A stretch of DNA of 64,000 bases from Sphaerolaimus hirsutus (taxonomy: Eukaryota; Nematoda; Chromadorea; Monhysterida; Sphaerolaimidae), in assembly GCA_964036195.1 (NCBI GenBank), contig OZ038452.1, forward strand, positions 20,099,785 through 20,163,784, given 5' to 3'. Shown here one piece after another: positions 45,765 to 57,029 of this stretch. Under the pieces are notes generated by a model. The model was not told the origin of the DNA and searched no databases. It worked only from the letters and a program-made list of their open reading frames with translations. Each line of letters starts with the position of its first letter. Within the stretch, counting starts at the first letter, position 1. The translations under genes and the position numbers were made by a program.

Positions 45765-48556
45765 ATCGTAATTAATGTAGGTACCTATTTATATAACATT
45801 CGAACAGAGGTCTCCCTACAGCTTGAAGCTTATATCGTTGCTGAAACAAAGGTCCCAAATCCTTTGACGGCTAAATTTGAACTGACCAAAAATTCAGTGA
45901 CGTTCCCAGCCAAGTCCTTGTTATCGATGCAATCTCCGCCAGCTGCGAACGTCTTGCGTGCTTTTCCGCGCGGAAAATAATAACACGGCCCGGTGAAAAT
46001 CCCGCCGGCGGTAAACAGGCAGCTTGGAAGGCGCGCAGATATCAGATTCAATTAGTCGGTGTTTTGCCACGGGCGCGTCTCGGCTCGGCCGCCCATGGCC
46101 GGTGGCTGCCGATCCCTGCGAAGCAAAGACGGCAATTACGTCTCGCTAGCGCGCTATTGAAGGTGGCGCCGCGGCTGCATGCAAAAAGGCGCCGCCGTAT
46201 ATCGGAAATCGAACCGGGCAACGCGCGCGGCGCCAAAGCGCGGCACAATTTCATTTCCACATTTTGTTCCCTTTTTGCCGTTGCGAACGCACGCGCAGCT
46301 TACGTAATGTGCCTGCGCACACTAGTTTTCACACGAAATTTCGAAAACTCATAAATCAGTTTAGAACGCATTTGAGTTTTCTACAATGAGGTGGCCGCCA
46401 ACTACAGTTGACGGAGTTAAAAAATGACTCATTGTGGAAAACTCAAACACTTTCAAAGCTCATTTATGAGTTTTCGAAATTTCGTGTGAAAACTAGTGTG
46501 CGCAGGGCCATTGTCTCAGGGAACTGATCGTCAACGGCGCATTATGAGCTTAAACGTGACCCGAAGCACGTCGTTCGGGCGCCGGGTTTAAATCGTCCGT
46601 CGCGGTCCGTTCGCAAGGTCAAAGTTATTTTACTTGAAATTGTTGAAGGAAATTGGACAGACAGATCGCTATGCAGTGAATGATACCATATTTAGATGAA
46701 TAATGTGACGTGAAAATAAAAAAACTTGCTCAAAATCATCCAAAGTAGAAGCAATGTGATAAATATGATGCGAAAATTTTATGTTCGTTCTTTTATTCAG
46801 ACGGGATATGGTAGATTTCATTGTAATGTGTAACGTCGCTGGAGTATAAATATTTATATCTGCGCTGTCCGGTTTAATGTGGCATTTGCAGGAAATTAGT
46901 ATCGGTTAAACTAGGGCTGCGTATTAGTTCACACACAATCTTGTAGCCCAAAAAAGTGTACCGGCCGGGTTAATTATAATTGGTCCCTGAATGCACGGTC
47001 GGTCATTTTACGAGGGCCAGACGGGTTGCTAAATCAAACGGCGGCTGCGCGCTAAGCAGCCAAGCACGAATTGATAGCCTCATGTTTCAAATGAATGGAG
47101 GCGCGACTGAATGAATGAACGAATGTTTTAAATTGCGGCGGTTGTAAAAGCCGGGCGGCGGGCGGCGCGGCGGCCGAAACTCCGCGTCGAGAAGCGTGGT
47201 GCCGGCGAGCGAATGGGTTGACGCGCGGCGGGCGCAGCGCAGCGCAGCGGCAGTGCGGCCTTCGATAAACGTCCCGCGGCGGGCGCCGGCCGGCCGCCAT
47301 TGCCATGGAGCGGGGCGGCGCTACTATTTCGAGCAAAGACCATGCATAAAATGACCGGTTAAGTAGGCGTGAGTGAGACGAGGCTCTGTGCTACTCACGT
47401 CGCGCACGGCCTTATAAGTTGGTTATATAAAAGTTCGTAGTACATGAAACATACATACATACATGAAACAAATGCTTCCATACCTATCTGCATGATTGTA
47501 TATTTGAATGTTTCTATACATTTAGGGCTCTACACTACATTAACTTACTCAGCTAGCGACCCGATTCCAAAAATAGGTAACAATAGTTCGAAAAAATTGT
47601 CCTACCGGAGACATGTCACTTTCGAACACTTGACTCACCAAACTGACCAAAAAATAGCATAAACTGGGACTGAAAATCGAACACGAGTTTTGATGATGTC
47701 GATTTTTTGAAGAAAGATTTTTGTTGTCGCAAACGAATTATACACAAACGACTGAAACTACACAGGGTAGGGTTTAGTCTATATTCATTCTCTACCAAAT
47801 CCCAAGGCTGTAGCTTTCATCTCGCCACAAATCAAGACAATAAATACCATGCTTATGCACATTCATAAATATCACACGAGTGAGCGAACCCAAACGTTAC
47901 AGAATAGTAAAAATTTATTTGATTTCAAAATCTGCAGCGCAGTGCACATGACAACAGCGGTGTGAAGCAGCTTTTATGTACATTTATTTTCTTCCAAGCC
48001 GGCTATTGATCACATGGAGAAACTGAATGCGCATTGGCTAGCGTGGCCACGGCCGATCCTTATAGCCGACCGGAGAGAATAAACAAACAAAAGTCAAGAA
48101 TGACTGCAAAGCTGGATCGTAGCAGGTGGAGACAGCGGCTAGTCCGCCCGTCCCACTGAAAAATCGATACCCGCCGTTTTTAAAAATCTTTGTAAATAAA
48201 ACTAAGGGCTAGTTAGCTAACTATTTATGTGTGGGAGTATGAGGGCGGGTCGATGGAAATTTCCAAGTGTTTAGATCTATATAAATTTGGTGTTATTTTT
48301 CAAAGTAGCTAGTGCTTGAAATGAAGTTAAGTTATGCGAAATTGAGTCAACCTACTCAAAAGCTCTTTAGGAAAGTCTTTTTAATGAGCAATGAAAAAAC
48401 GACAGAAAAATGGCGTTCAGAGGCGAGCGCCAATGATCCCCTTTAGAGTCCACAAACGGCGCCGATGCCACTGCTTTGGGGTATTCTTTGTATTGAGTCT
48501 GGATAATTAGGTATTTCTAAATTGCCGAGTTCCCAGCAGTGTTGGGAACCATCGAC
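45765..48556. other. Non-coding stretch with GC-rich patches
   Basis: GC-rich at about 45950-46230 and 47130-47340, AT-rich elsewhere. A compact CACACTAGTTTTCACACG foldback sits at 46313-46505 (ends CTGCGCACACTAGTTTTCAC and its mirror). No exon recognised. It could hold 5'UTR exons of Kv4 or belong to an unseen neighbour. Confidence 0.45.
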
Positions 48557-48853
48557 TAGGGTGTCAACTTTCCATTTTGTCCATTTTCATTTTCATTTCT
48601 GTTTTCGGAAGGCAAATTATACCTGTCACCGTTTATGATTTCCGGCCGCTAAATTTTTTCCGTTTCTGTTTCCTTTTTCCAGCATTCCAGCAAAATTTCT
48701 GCAAATTTTTGCCATTTGTGGTAGTTTTTTTGCAATTCCTCCTTCCATTTCCATGCAAATTTCGCTTTCCGTTTTCAGGCATTTAATTTTTAATTTTGCC
48801 ATTGTCCAAAAAAGTTTCCGATGCTGTTTACCATAAATTTTCAGCCACCCTAC
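48557..48853. repeat. TAGGGTGTCAA element, partial
   Basis: Starts TAGGGTGTCAACTTTCC and carries TTTCCGTTTTC-like words to about 48850 (ends ccaccctac). No matching target duplication. Family of 11708-12618 and 51860-52409. Confidence 0.6.
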
Positions 48854-49387
48854 TATTGAGCACGTTAAACGCTTAAGCGTGTTAATCAAGGTGATGAAGG
48901 TATGCGAAGGTGTATCTAGACATTGGTGGCGATGGCTAACTTAAAAATAGCCTGCAGCGCACTGCAACTACGATCAATGCTAGGTGATATATGGTATATA
49001 TCATGGGTGCATAACGGCCAGAGGGGTAGTGATTGATGTATTGCAATTGATCATGGTTTGACACTTCGCAGATTCAAGCGTAAACGTGTGTGTGGCTTAT
49101 TTAGTTTCTTGCTTGAATATCTTATCGTATGAAACGAGTTCAGCAGAGACAATAAATAAAATAATGTGGATAAAGCGGGCCCTGAATTTACTGACTTAAC
49201 TACCACCAATGCAAAATATTTAGCTTCTGCATTTTATTCTGAAGGACCACTTGAGATCCGTCAACAGTTCCCATCAATCAAGAATGTGACGTTTTCTTAT
49301 AAATATATTTACATTCACAATTAATTTACCTATATTGACTGACAGACGACTGATTGCGAAAAGAACTTCTGAATGTAAGCTGCTTTC

Positions 49388-50413
49388 AACTCAAGTTAGG
49401 CACCAAAATAATTTTTTGTGGGCGATGTAACTCCAACTATTGGGGTATATGAGGACAAGATTTTGAGGGAATGTGGTCCACATTCACCCTACTATACATC
49501 TATAGGGGAGGGGCTGTGGCGAGGCGACCCACTACAGTGTGGGTAGCTGAACATGCAGATGTAGTGCAATTTTTGCTTTCCAGTCAAATATGGCAAGTTG
49601 GTACACTCCACTACTGACTGCCAATCTCCAGTTGCGGGAGGTATATTTGGAAAAATGAAAATTTTCAGAGTGTAGCAAAAACGATAAAACTCCCTATACA
49701 CCACTGGGTGGACTGTGGAGACCCACTACAGTGCGGGTAGCCAAACATCAAAAACAGTTTTGACATGGTTTTTGTCAACATAAAATTTTTGTCCACAGTA
49801 TTTGTGATTTTGATATTTGGTATGGTACAGCATTTACCGTGCTGTAAAATAATCCCTGCCCATTTGATGGGGGTAAATGCAAAAGTGACCAAAGTGGTCA
49901 ACTTATATTCCTGTGCTGACATCATTATGATGTCATTCTCATTTACCCTCATCAAAACTCTTTAGGGAGCATTTTCAAGGGATCCTCCTTTAGCTGACAC
50001 CATAAACTGACTTTCAATGTCTATCAAAAAAGTAATGTAAAGTAAATTTTTGGGTAGACACCTGATACCTGGCCCAATTTTTTGACCTGATATCTGATAC
50101 CCAAACCCAATAAATTTGAAAATCCCTACCCCAGGTCACGCTCCCCCCAAATTTCATCTTTCTATATCCCACACAACTGGAGATAGGGAGTCAGTAGTGG
50201 AGGGTACCAACTTGGTGCCACATTTGACATGGACAGCAAAAATTGCACAATTTGTTCGCATGTTCAGCGACCCACACAGTAGTGAGTTGCCGCAGCCCCC
50301 TGCTGGCGTGTAGTAGAGGGGAATGTGGGCTACATTCAATCCAAATTTTGTCTTCATATAAATACACTGCATAGCTGGAGTTACGTTTATTTATTTTGGT
50401 GGCAAACTTGAGT
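49388..50413. mobile_element. Large foldback element, copy 1
   Basis: Outer ends ACTCAAGTTAGGCACC and its mirror ggtggcaaacttgagt. Inverted arms of about 350 bp contain GGAGTTACATCGCC, TGTGGGTAGCTGAACATG and TGACTGCCAATCTCCAG with diverged mirrors at 50090-50405. Centre near 49918 reads TGACATCATTATGATGTCA. No reading frame of note. Shares architecture and centre with the foldback at 55211-60747. Confidence 0.72.
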
Positions 50414-50626
50414 AGGAAGCAGTTTATAAATTTCCAACCAATAAAAATTAGGGGATGAGTCTGCGGCATATTTACAACACGATCCTGTCACAGTATCAGT
50501 GTAGCAGCAAGGGTTTTATGATTTGGGCAATTGTATAAATTGTTCTACATAAGTAACACATTGCGCTATATTGCTATAATTACGTAAAGCCCAAGTTTAC
50601 ATCTTAACGAATTGTGGCTGTAATGT

Positions 50627-51081
50627 ACCGTATTTCCTCGAAATACCCCCCCCCCCTCGAAATACCCCCCCCCTCGTTTGACCCCCCCCCTCTCGGGACC
50701 ACTATGAAACAATCACCCCCCCCCTCGAAATACCCCCCCCCAAATTGAGTGTAAAGGGAACGTACATGACAATTACTGTAGTTTGTGTTCTGTGTACTGC
50801 AGAACACACGTTAAAACAATGTCGGTGTCACGTTAGAACAGTGTACATACCATCTACATACTAATATTAGTCTACAGAACCTTATAAATGGCAGTTTTTG
50901 TTGCATTTTTCGACGTCTGCGTACGTTTCAGACGACACTTTCGTACTTGGTTTTCAAAAATTTTCTTGTGAAACAATAACCCCCCCCCTCGAAATACCCC
51001 CCCCCCCCTCGTTTAACCCCCCCCCTCTCGGGACCACTATGAAACAATCACCCCCCGGGGGGTATTTCGAGGAAATACGGT
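50627..51081. mobile_element. ACCGTATTT-family MITE, full copy
   Basis: Ends ACCGTATTTCCTCGAAATAC and its exact mirror, with long runs of C on both flanks of a 200-bp AT-rich core. The core matches 28748-30313 and 54288-54690. Confidence 0.88.
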
Positions 51082-51859
51082 ATGTATTTTTTCAGTGGGT
51101 TTATGTGTCACCTGAACAAAAATGGGGGAAAATCAAGCAGTAATCAAACCGCAATAAATTACAACCGCACTTTAAAGTTTCAAACATATGCACTTAGATG
51201 TAGACGCGAGCGATATTTACAGATGCAAGCGGAAATGGTCAGCGGATACCTACACACGACCGGGGCGCAAGATAACTAAAATGGCTTAAAACGCGCTGAT
51301 GGCGGAGCGGAGCCGAAAACAAACTGAAACAGTAGCCGAGCAGAGGGACTCAAATGCATGGTTCAAATGCATGGGGCGGCGGCGGCCCACTGGCGAGGCG
51401 GTAAATCACCTGGGCGGCAGCAAACAACACACCAAGAAATTGCATGGCTAATGCATGACCAGCAGATGCACGGAGAAGCAGAAACACACTCTCGGCACAT
51501 GCAAGAATGGAATGGATTGGCTGATTGATTATAGCAGGAAGCAAAATTATATTCGCAACGTGATAGATATTCCGCACGTTGTGGACGACAGGTGGTTAGC
51601 ATGAAGTGCAATCCTCGTGCAACGTCTCACAAGAACGCACTTCTCAAAACGCAAGTGAATTTGATTAGAAAACACCACTCTACGGGAGAGACTGCACCGC
51701 GCTGGAGCACGTTAGCCAAATTTCGTAGATGCTAAATATAATTCACTGTCATATATGTGTGCCATTTCAGAATTTGTGGTGGTGTAGCTATAGATGGGTT
51801 AATATTAGGTATTTATTTGGTATTAAATAGTTTCATAAAAGTTTTGGGTGGGTATCAAT
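51082..51859. other. Non-coding stretch
   Basis: No gene or clear element seen. Confidence 0.4.
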
Positions 51860-52409
51860 TAGGGTGTCAACTTTCCGTTTTCCGTTTTCCATTTCCGCAG
51901 GCAAATTTTTTTCCGTTTCCGTTTTCTGGCTGCTAAATTTTTTTTCCGTTTCCGTTTTTCCGGCTCATTTTCCGTTTTCCGGCTAAAATTTCAGTTTTTC
52001 CGCCTTTTTTCCGTTTTCCGGCTCAATTGCCTGTTTTTCCAACTTTTTTTCATTTTCTGGCTCAATTCTCTGTTTTATGTTTCAGCCAAACTGGTAAACA
52101 TGCATGCAGGTTCTCAATTATGTGAATTGTTTCTATTTCTAGCAAGATTTCTGCAATTTTTTGATTTCTGGATAAATTTCTGCAATTTTTTTCCGTTTCC
52201 GGCAAAATTTCAGCAAATTTTTTCCGTTTCCGGCATAATTTCAACAAATATTTCCGTTTCCGTTTCCGTTTTTCGGCCTTTCATTTTTCCGTTTTCCGTT
52301 TTCCGGCAGGTGCAAATTTTTTCCGTTTCCGTTTCCGTTTTCCGGCAAGTGCAAATTTTTTTTCGTTTCCGTTTCCGTTTTCCGCGAAAAAGTTTTTGTT
52401 GACACCCTA
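51860..52409. mobile_element. hAT-like element with TTTCCGTTTTCC arrays, duplication GTATCAAT
   Basis: GTATCAAT at 51852-51859 and 52410-52417. Ends TAGGGTGTCAACTTTCCG and TTGTTGACACCCTA. Most of its length is an array of TTTCCGTTTCCGTTTTCCGG words with one orientation on the plus strand. Confidence 0.88.
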
Positions 52410-52417
52410 GTATCAAT

Positions 52418-54287
52418 CAGGTTCAGATGTTGACGCTGACCTTTTTTCAGTCCACAATTTGAATAATAGTTATCTGGTACCAGTAATAAAATTATTGGGT
52501 ATTGGGTTGAACAATAAAAAACTACAACATGGTGTAGGTAGGTATATATTTTATCTGAAGGCAAATACATAAGCACCAAAATGGAAGTGACAAACTGTTT
52601 CAAAAACCTGCATATTGCTTATGAAAAACTGATGGCGGTTGAACTGTGAAACAAAAACAGTGCCAATGGTCTTTTTGTTTCAAGTTTAAAATTTGCTCCT
52701 ACGAGTGAATAAGAATAATTTTCTTCACAAATCAGTAAGATGTCATTCTATCACAATCATAGTGGTTCTTCAAACCACAAACAATAAAAACTTTGTTTTG
52801 AATAAAATCAAAACAAATCAAAATCATTTGGTTACTGAAGCTATCCAGAAAGGGATATTGAGCGAAATTTGTTATATTTTCTCTCACAGATAAAAGTATC
52901 TCACTGAAAATTTCCGGAATAAATATAAATACAAAATTTAGTTTTTCATATTCCTTTCTTTCAAATTTCTCTTTAATAAACATCTTCCAACGATTTTTGG
53001 GATGCTTATAATTATTTCAATGTTTGATTTTGATGTCTTTGATTTTATGTTTACCAGAAACTCAAGATGTAGATAGTGTCAATAAAGTTGGTGATTTGAA
53101 ATTGAATTGTCTGTGTTTTGATGGCATTAGATGATATTTTATAGGTAATCCCTTCTTCTTTGAATTATTGTATTATTTTTTTGTTGATTATGGATGGCTG
53201 AAGCTTAACAAAAATTTTTTATACAAGCATCAAAACTGTTTTTCCCTCAAAACCGCAGCGAAAATTTTCAGCACTTTCAAAACGGTTCCTATGAAAAACC
53301 GTTTAACTTAAAAAAACGTCGTGTTTTTTTAAAATAGAGTCGTTAAAAAAGTTTTTCCCATCCCTATTGTTGATTAGTCTACTGTTTATTTTGCCCTCGC
53401 CGCAACAATTTTAAACGAAAAACATGCACGAGAATGGGCGCGGGACCAGCGGCCGGGTGCAACGCGGCCACCTCCGCTAGGCCGATGCGATGCGCCAGCC
53501 GCCGTCGCGCTGCCAGCTGCTCGTGCCAATGCATCGCAGCCCCGCACAATAAGAACGCCGCGGCGCCACGCTGCAACTGTGCGCGAGCATGTGACTAGGT
53601 GGACAGCTGCAGCGCGCCCTCCGCCAATTGTATCCTACTTGTACGTTGGGCAACGGCGATCATGATGCAGATCGTTGTGCCCGCGGTGCACTGCAGTCGC
53701 GCTGGGCGGCCGCGCCGCGCCGACAAATTGTCCTTCGAAGGACACCAACGATGCAGATTGTCAGATCGGCTCGTCGCCAAATCAACCTCATGATAGTGCG
53801 AAAATACGACAAGTCACAGAGGTAAAACTTGCGCTCATTTCAATTCCCCGCCCCTGCAGCGCGCCGCAGTCGGGCACAGCAGGTACCGGCCCGCAGCGGC
53901 ACAGCAACAGGACTCCGCAATGCTGGAACACGCGCGCGCCCGGACAGTGTGACCGCGGGCGCGCGCATGAATGTCTACAGTTTGCGCATGGTCGCCCGCC
54001 TATCCATGCGCGCGGAGAATATTGGCGGATCGGAAGCTCGCTCGGCTTTGTCAATTAGCGAAACTGATATGCAACTAGAGCGACAATATGCAGCGTTCCC
54101 GCGGGACGGCCGCGGCCGCGGGGATGGACAAAATAACCGGCCGCTAGCCGCGAATGCACGCGCTCACCTACGGCGTCTATTACTTACGGCGCTGTACAAT
54201 TTTTGCTCCGCAAAATGCGTCACGTTGAGTTTGTCGAAGGGGACAGACCACGCAGTTCCGGCTGCTCGAGTGCCGCTGCAGTAGGAT
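52418..54287. other. AT-rich then GC-rich non-coding stretch
   Basis: 52418-53380 is AT-rich, ending in a hAT-like end (AAAAAGTTTTTCCCATCCCTA near 53345, tip CCCATCCCTA). 53400-54280 is strongly GC- and CpG-rich with several short open frames on both strands, the pattern of a CpG-type promoter region. No protein is recognised. Confidence 0.4.
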
Positions 54288-54690
54288 ACCGTATTACCTC
54301 GAATTATCCCCCCTTGAATTAACCCCCCCTCGAAATACCCCCCTAAAATTCGGCTGAGGAAATAATAAACCCCCCCTCGAAATACCCCCCCCCAACATTG
54401 AGTGTAAAGAGAACGTACATGACAATACCGCAGTTTGTCATCTGTACAATGCGGAACACATGTAAAAAATGATGATTGAGTGATGTTAGGGAATGGTTTA
54501 TGTGTAGATACAGTTATATATGCATATAAACACATATGCATCTATGTAATTGTTTGATTTTTCTACGTCTGAGTATGGGGAATTTCTGAAAATTTCTGGT
54601 GAAATAATAGACCCCCCCTCGAATTATCCCCCCCTCAAATTTTGCTGGCGAAATAAAAAAAACCCTGGGGGTATTTCGAGTTAATACGGT
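54288..54690. mobile_element. ACCGTATTT-family MITE
   Basis: Ends ACCGTATTACCTCGAATTAT and TCGAGTTAATACGGT. Core shared with 50627-51081. Confidence 0.82.
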
Positions 54691-56385
54691 AAATGAGTTT
54701 ATGAAATCTGCGCGCGGCGCGCTTGAGTGCCAGACGAAAGTGGAAACGGAAAGTGCGCCCGGCTAGCCGGGCTGGCGGAATGACGATATTGTGCTGTGCG
54801 ACCGCGTTCGAAACAGAGAAGTGCGCAGACATCTGGTCATCGGGTATTTGCATAATTATATCTATTTCAGTATTCTGCTTACAGCAATGACACGTTTAAA
54901 ATGTCAAATGGAGTCAGCTACACTGAGTTGACATTTTAGCATAGTACAGTATTTGATGGCGACGTCAACTTATTGTCATTTTGTTGATTGTCAAATCCCC
55001 GTAGCAAGTGTGGGTGGCATCACGTTTTCATCGGCTTTTAAGCCGCATGACATCGATAGCGCTAACAAATCGTGCAAAAAACAAATGATGACATCGAGCA
55101 AGAGATCTGACAAAAAAACAACCTGAAAGCTGTGAGTGTCCATTGCAATTTATCTGAGTGCAAATCGGTGGGATCTAAATAATCCGGAAAAAAGCACAAA
55201 ATCAACATAAACACCTTCCCGGACAAGTTTACCACCCGTTTTTTTATTCCACTTGGATGCAATATCCATGGGGGTGTTATAAGCTGAAACTTTGTATATA
55301 TAAAGTTGTAACACCCCCTACCCCGCAACAATGGGGAGAGGTGCGGCGACTCATTACAGGGTGGGTTGCCCTGCAAGCAACAATTTTTTTGGGCTTTTTT
55401 GGTGTCCCAAACAAGTTCACCACCCACTTGATTACCTACACTACGAGAACCATATCTCCAGCTGTGAGGGTGGTAGGAAGCTGAAATTCAAGGAATGTCT
55501 TGGTAAGAGCCCCCTTCAGCATGGGTCACTGCATATTAAGTTGATCATTTTTTCAAAACAGCCCAAGAGTCCCAAACAAGTACATCACCTAACTGCATCA
55601 TAAATGTTGCAAGAATATACCTGATCTAATACTGAATGAGGTTTGAACCCTAGTTCTGCTAATTAAAATTTTGTTCAGTAGCGACCCCACCCCATCTCAT
55701 AACTGGCAGACCAAAACCTTCACTTGAAACCAATTTTGTTTAACACTTAAAAAGTTGGTTTACAATGCTCACTAGGGGAGGGTCTAAGATTCAAAGTTAT
55801 GTAAACAACATAACCTCTAAAATGCTTCCATAATGAAATTTATTTGGAATGAAAAAGTGAACATTTTGTCAAATTTTATTTCTGCGATGATGTCATTATG
55901 ACATCATAGTATTCACCTAAAATAAATTTCCTTATGAAAACATTTTAGAGGTTATGTTGTTTACATAACTTTGAACCTTAGACCCCCCTAGCAAACTTTG
56001 TAAACCAACTATTTAAATGTGAAACAAAAAATTGGTTTAAAGTGAAATTTTCGGTCAGCTGTTTATGGGACAGGGTGTGTGCCCTACTGAAAAAAATGTA
56101 TTTAGCAGAACTAAGGTTTAAACCTGATTTAGTTTTATATTAGGATGTTGTTGTATCACTTTTATAATGCTGTAGGGCAGTGAACTTATTTGGGACACTT
56201 TAAAGGCTGTTTTTTTTGAATGATGAATTTTATACGCAGTGACCCATGCTCTAGTGGGTTGTCGGCAGCTGCCCCAGTGGTGTATTGTTAGGGGGTTGTT
56301 GGCAAGACATCCCCCAAATTTCAGCTTTCTACCACCCTCACAGCCAGAGATATGGCCCTCGTATTGTAGCCAATCAAGTGGGTGG

Positions 56386-56801
56386 TGTTGTATTTGCCAT
56401 ACACTTACTTATTTATTGTTCTATTTTACATTGTATTACCACATTTCAGTAGGTTTAGGGGTTATTGTGCTGAACCCCTAAACATAATGTTTCAACCAAT
56501 ATCTATGATTGCCTACTTTGGGATTTAGTTCAGTGGATGTTTTCCCTCAGTTCATTTGCCCTAAAGGGTGGCCCATTAATGAATTTGAGATGTCAAGTCT
56601 TTGAGATCCCTGTCGCTGGGCGACGTTGATCAAACAAAAGCGAAATCACATCCAACTCAAACGCATTTCCTCCTGGTCGCCGGCCCATTGGACTTGGCCC
56701 TGCCTCACCAAGGTCCATGCCCCGGTCATCCAAGTGAAAATCCACAACGTTCCCTTGCGGCCGGGTGTAGACTGCCATTGCTCTGACCCGTGCCCGCAAC
56801 A
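56386..56801 (+). repeat. 5' LTR
   Basis: 416 bp, TGTTGTATTTGCC... to ...GCCCGCAACA, direct repeat of 60112-60527. Confidence 0.92.
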
Positions 56802-57029
56802 TGGTGATCGTACTTCATACATAAAACCCACACAAATCAAACGTGGCAGCATTGCCATCACCGGCGAGAAGCAGTAACGCCAGACAACTCAAGCCGTGGC
56901 AGCATCACCACGCACCCGGGCAGCAAACAAAGGCGACAAGCAGTAACGCCAGCAGCCCAAACCGGTCGTCAGGCAGCGACACCGGCAGCAACTAGTCACC
57001 GCACCGCATAAGTGCAGCACAAGGCCAAC

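Noticed and set aside
53829..54284. 151-codon open frame in a CpG-rich block
   Set aside because: High GC lowers stop frequency on both strands here and no protein family is recognised.
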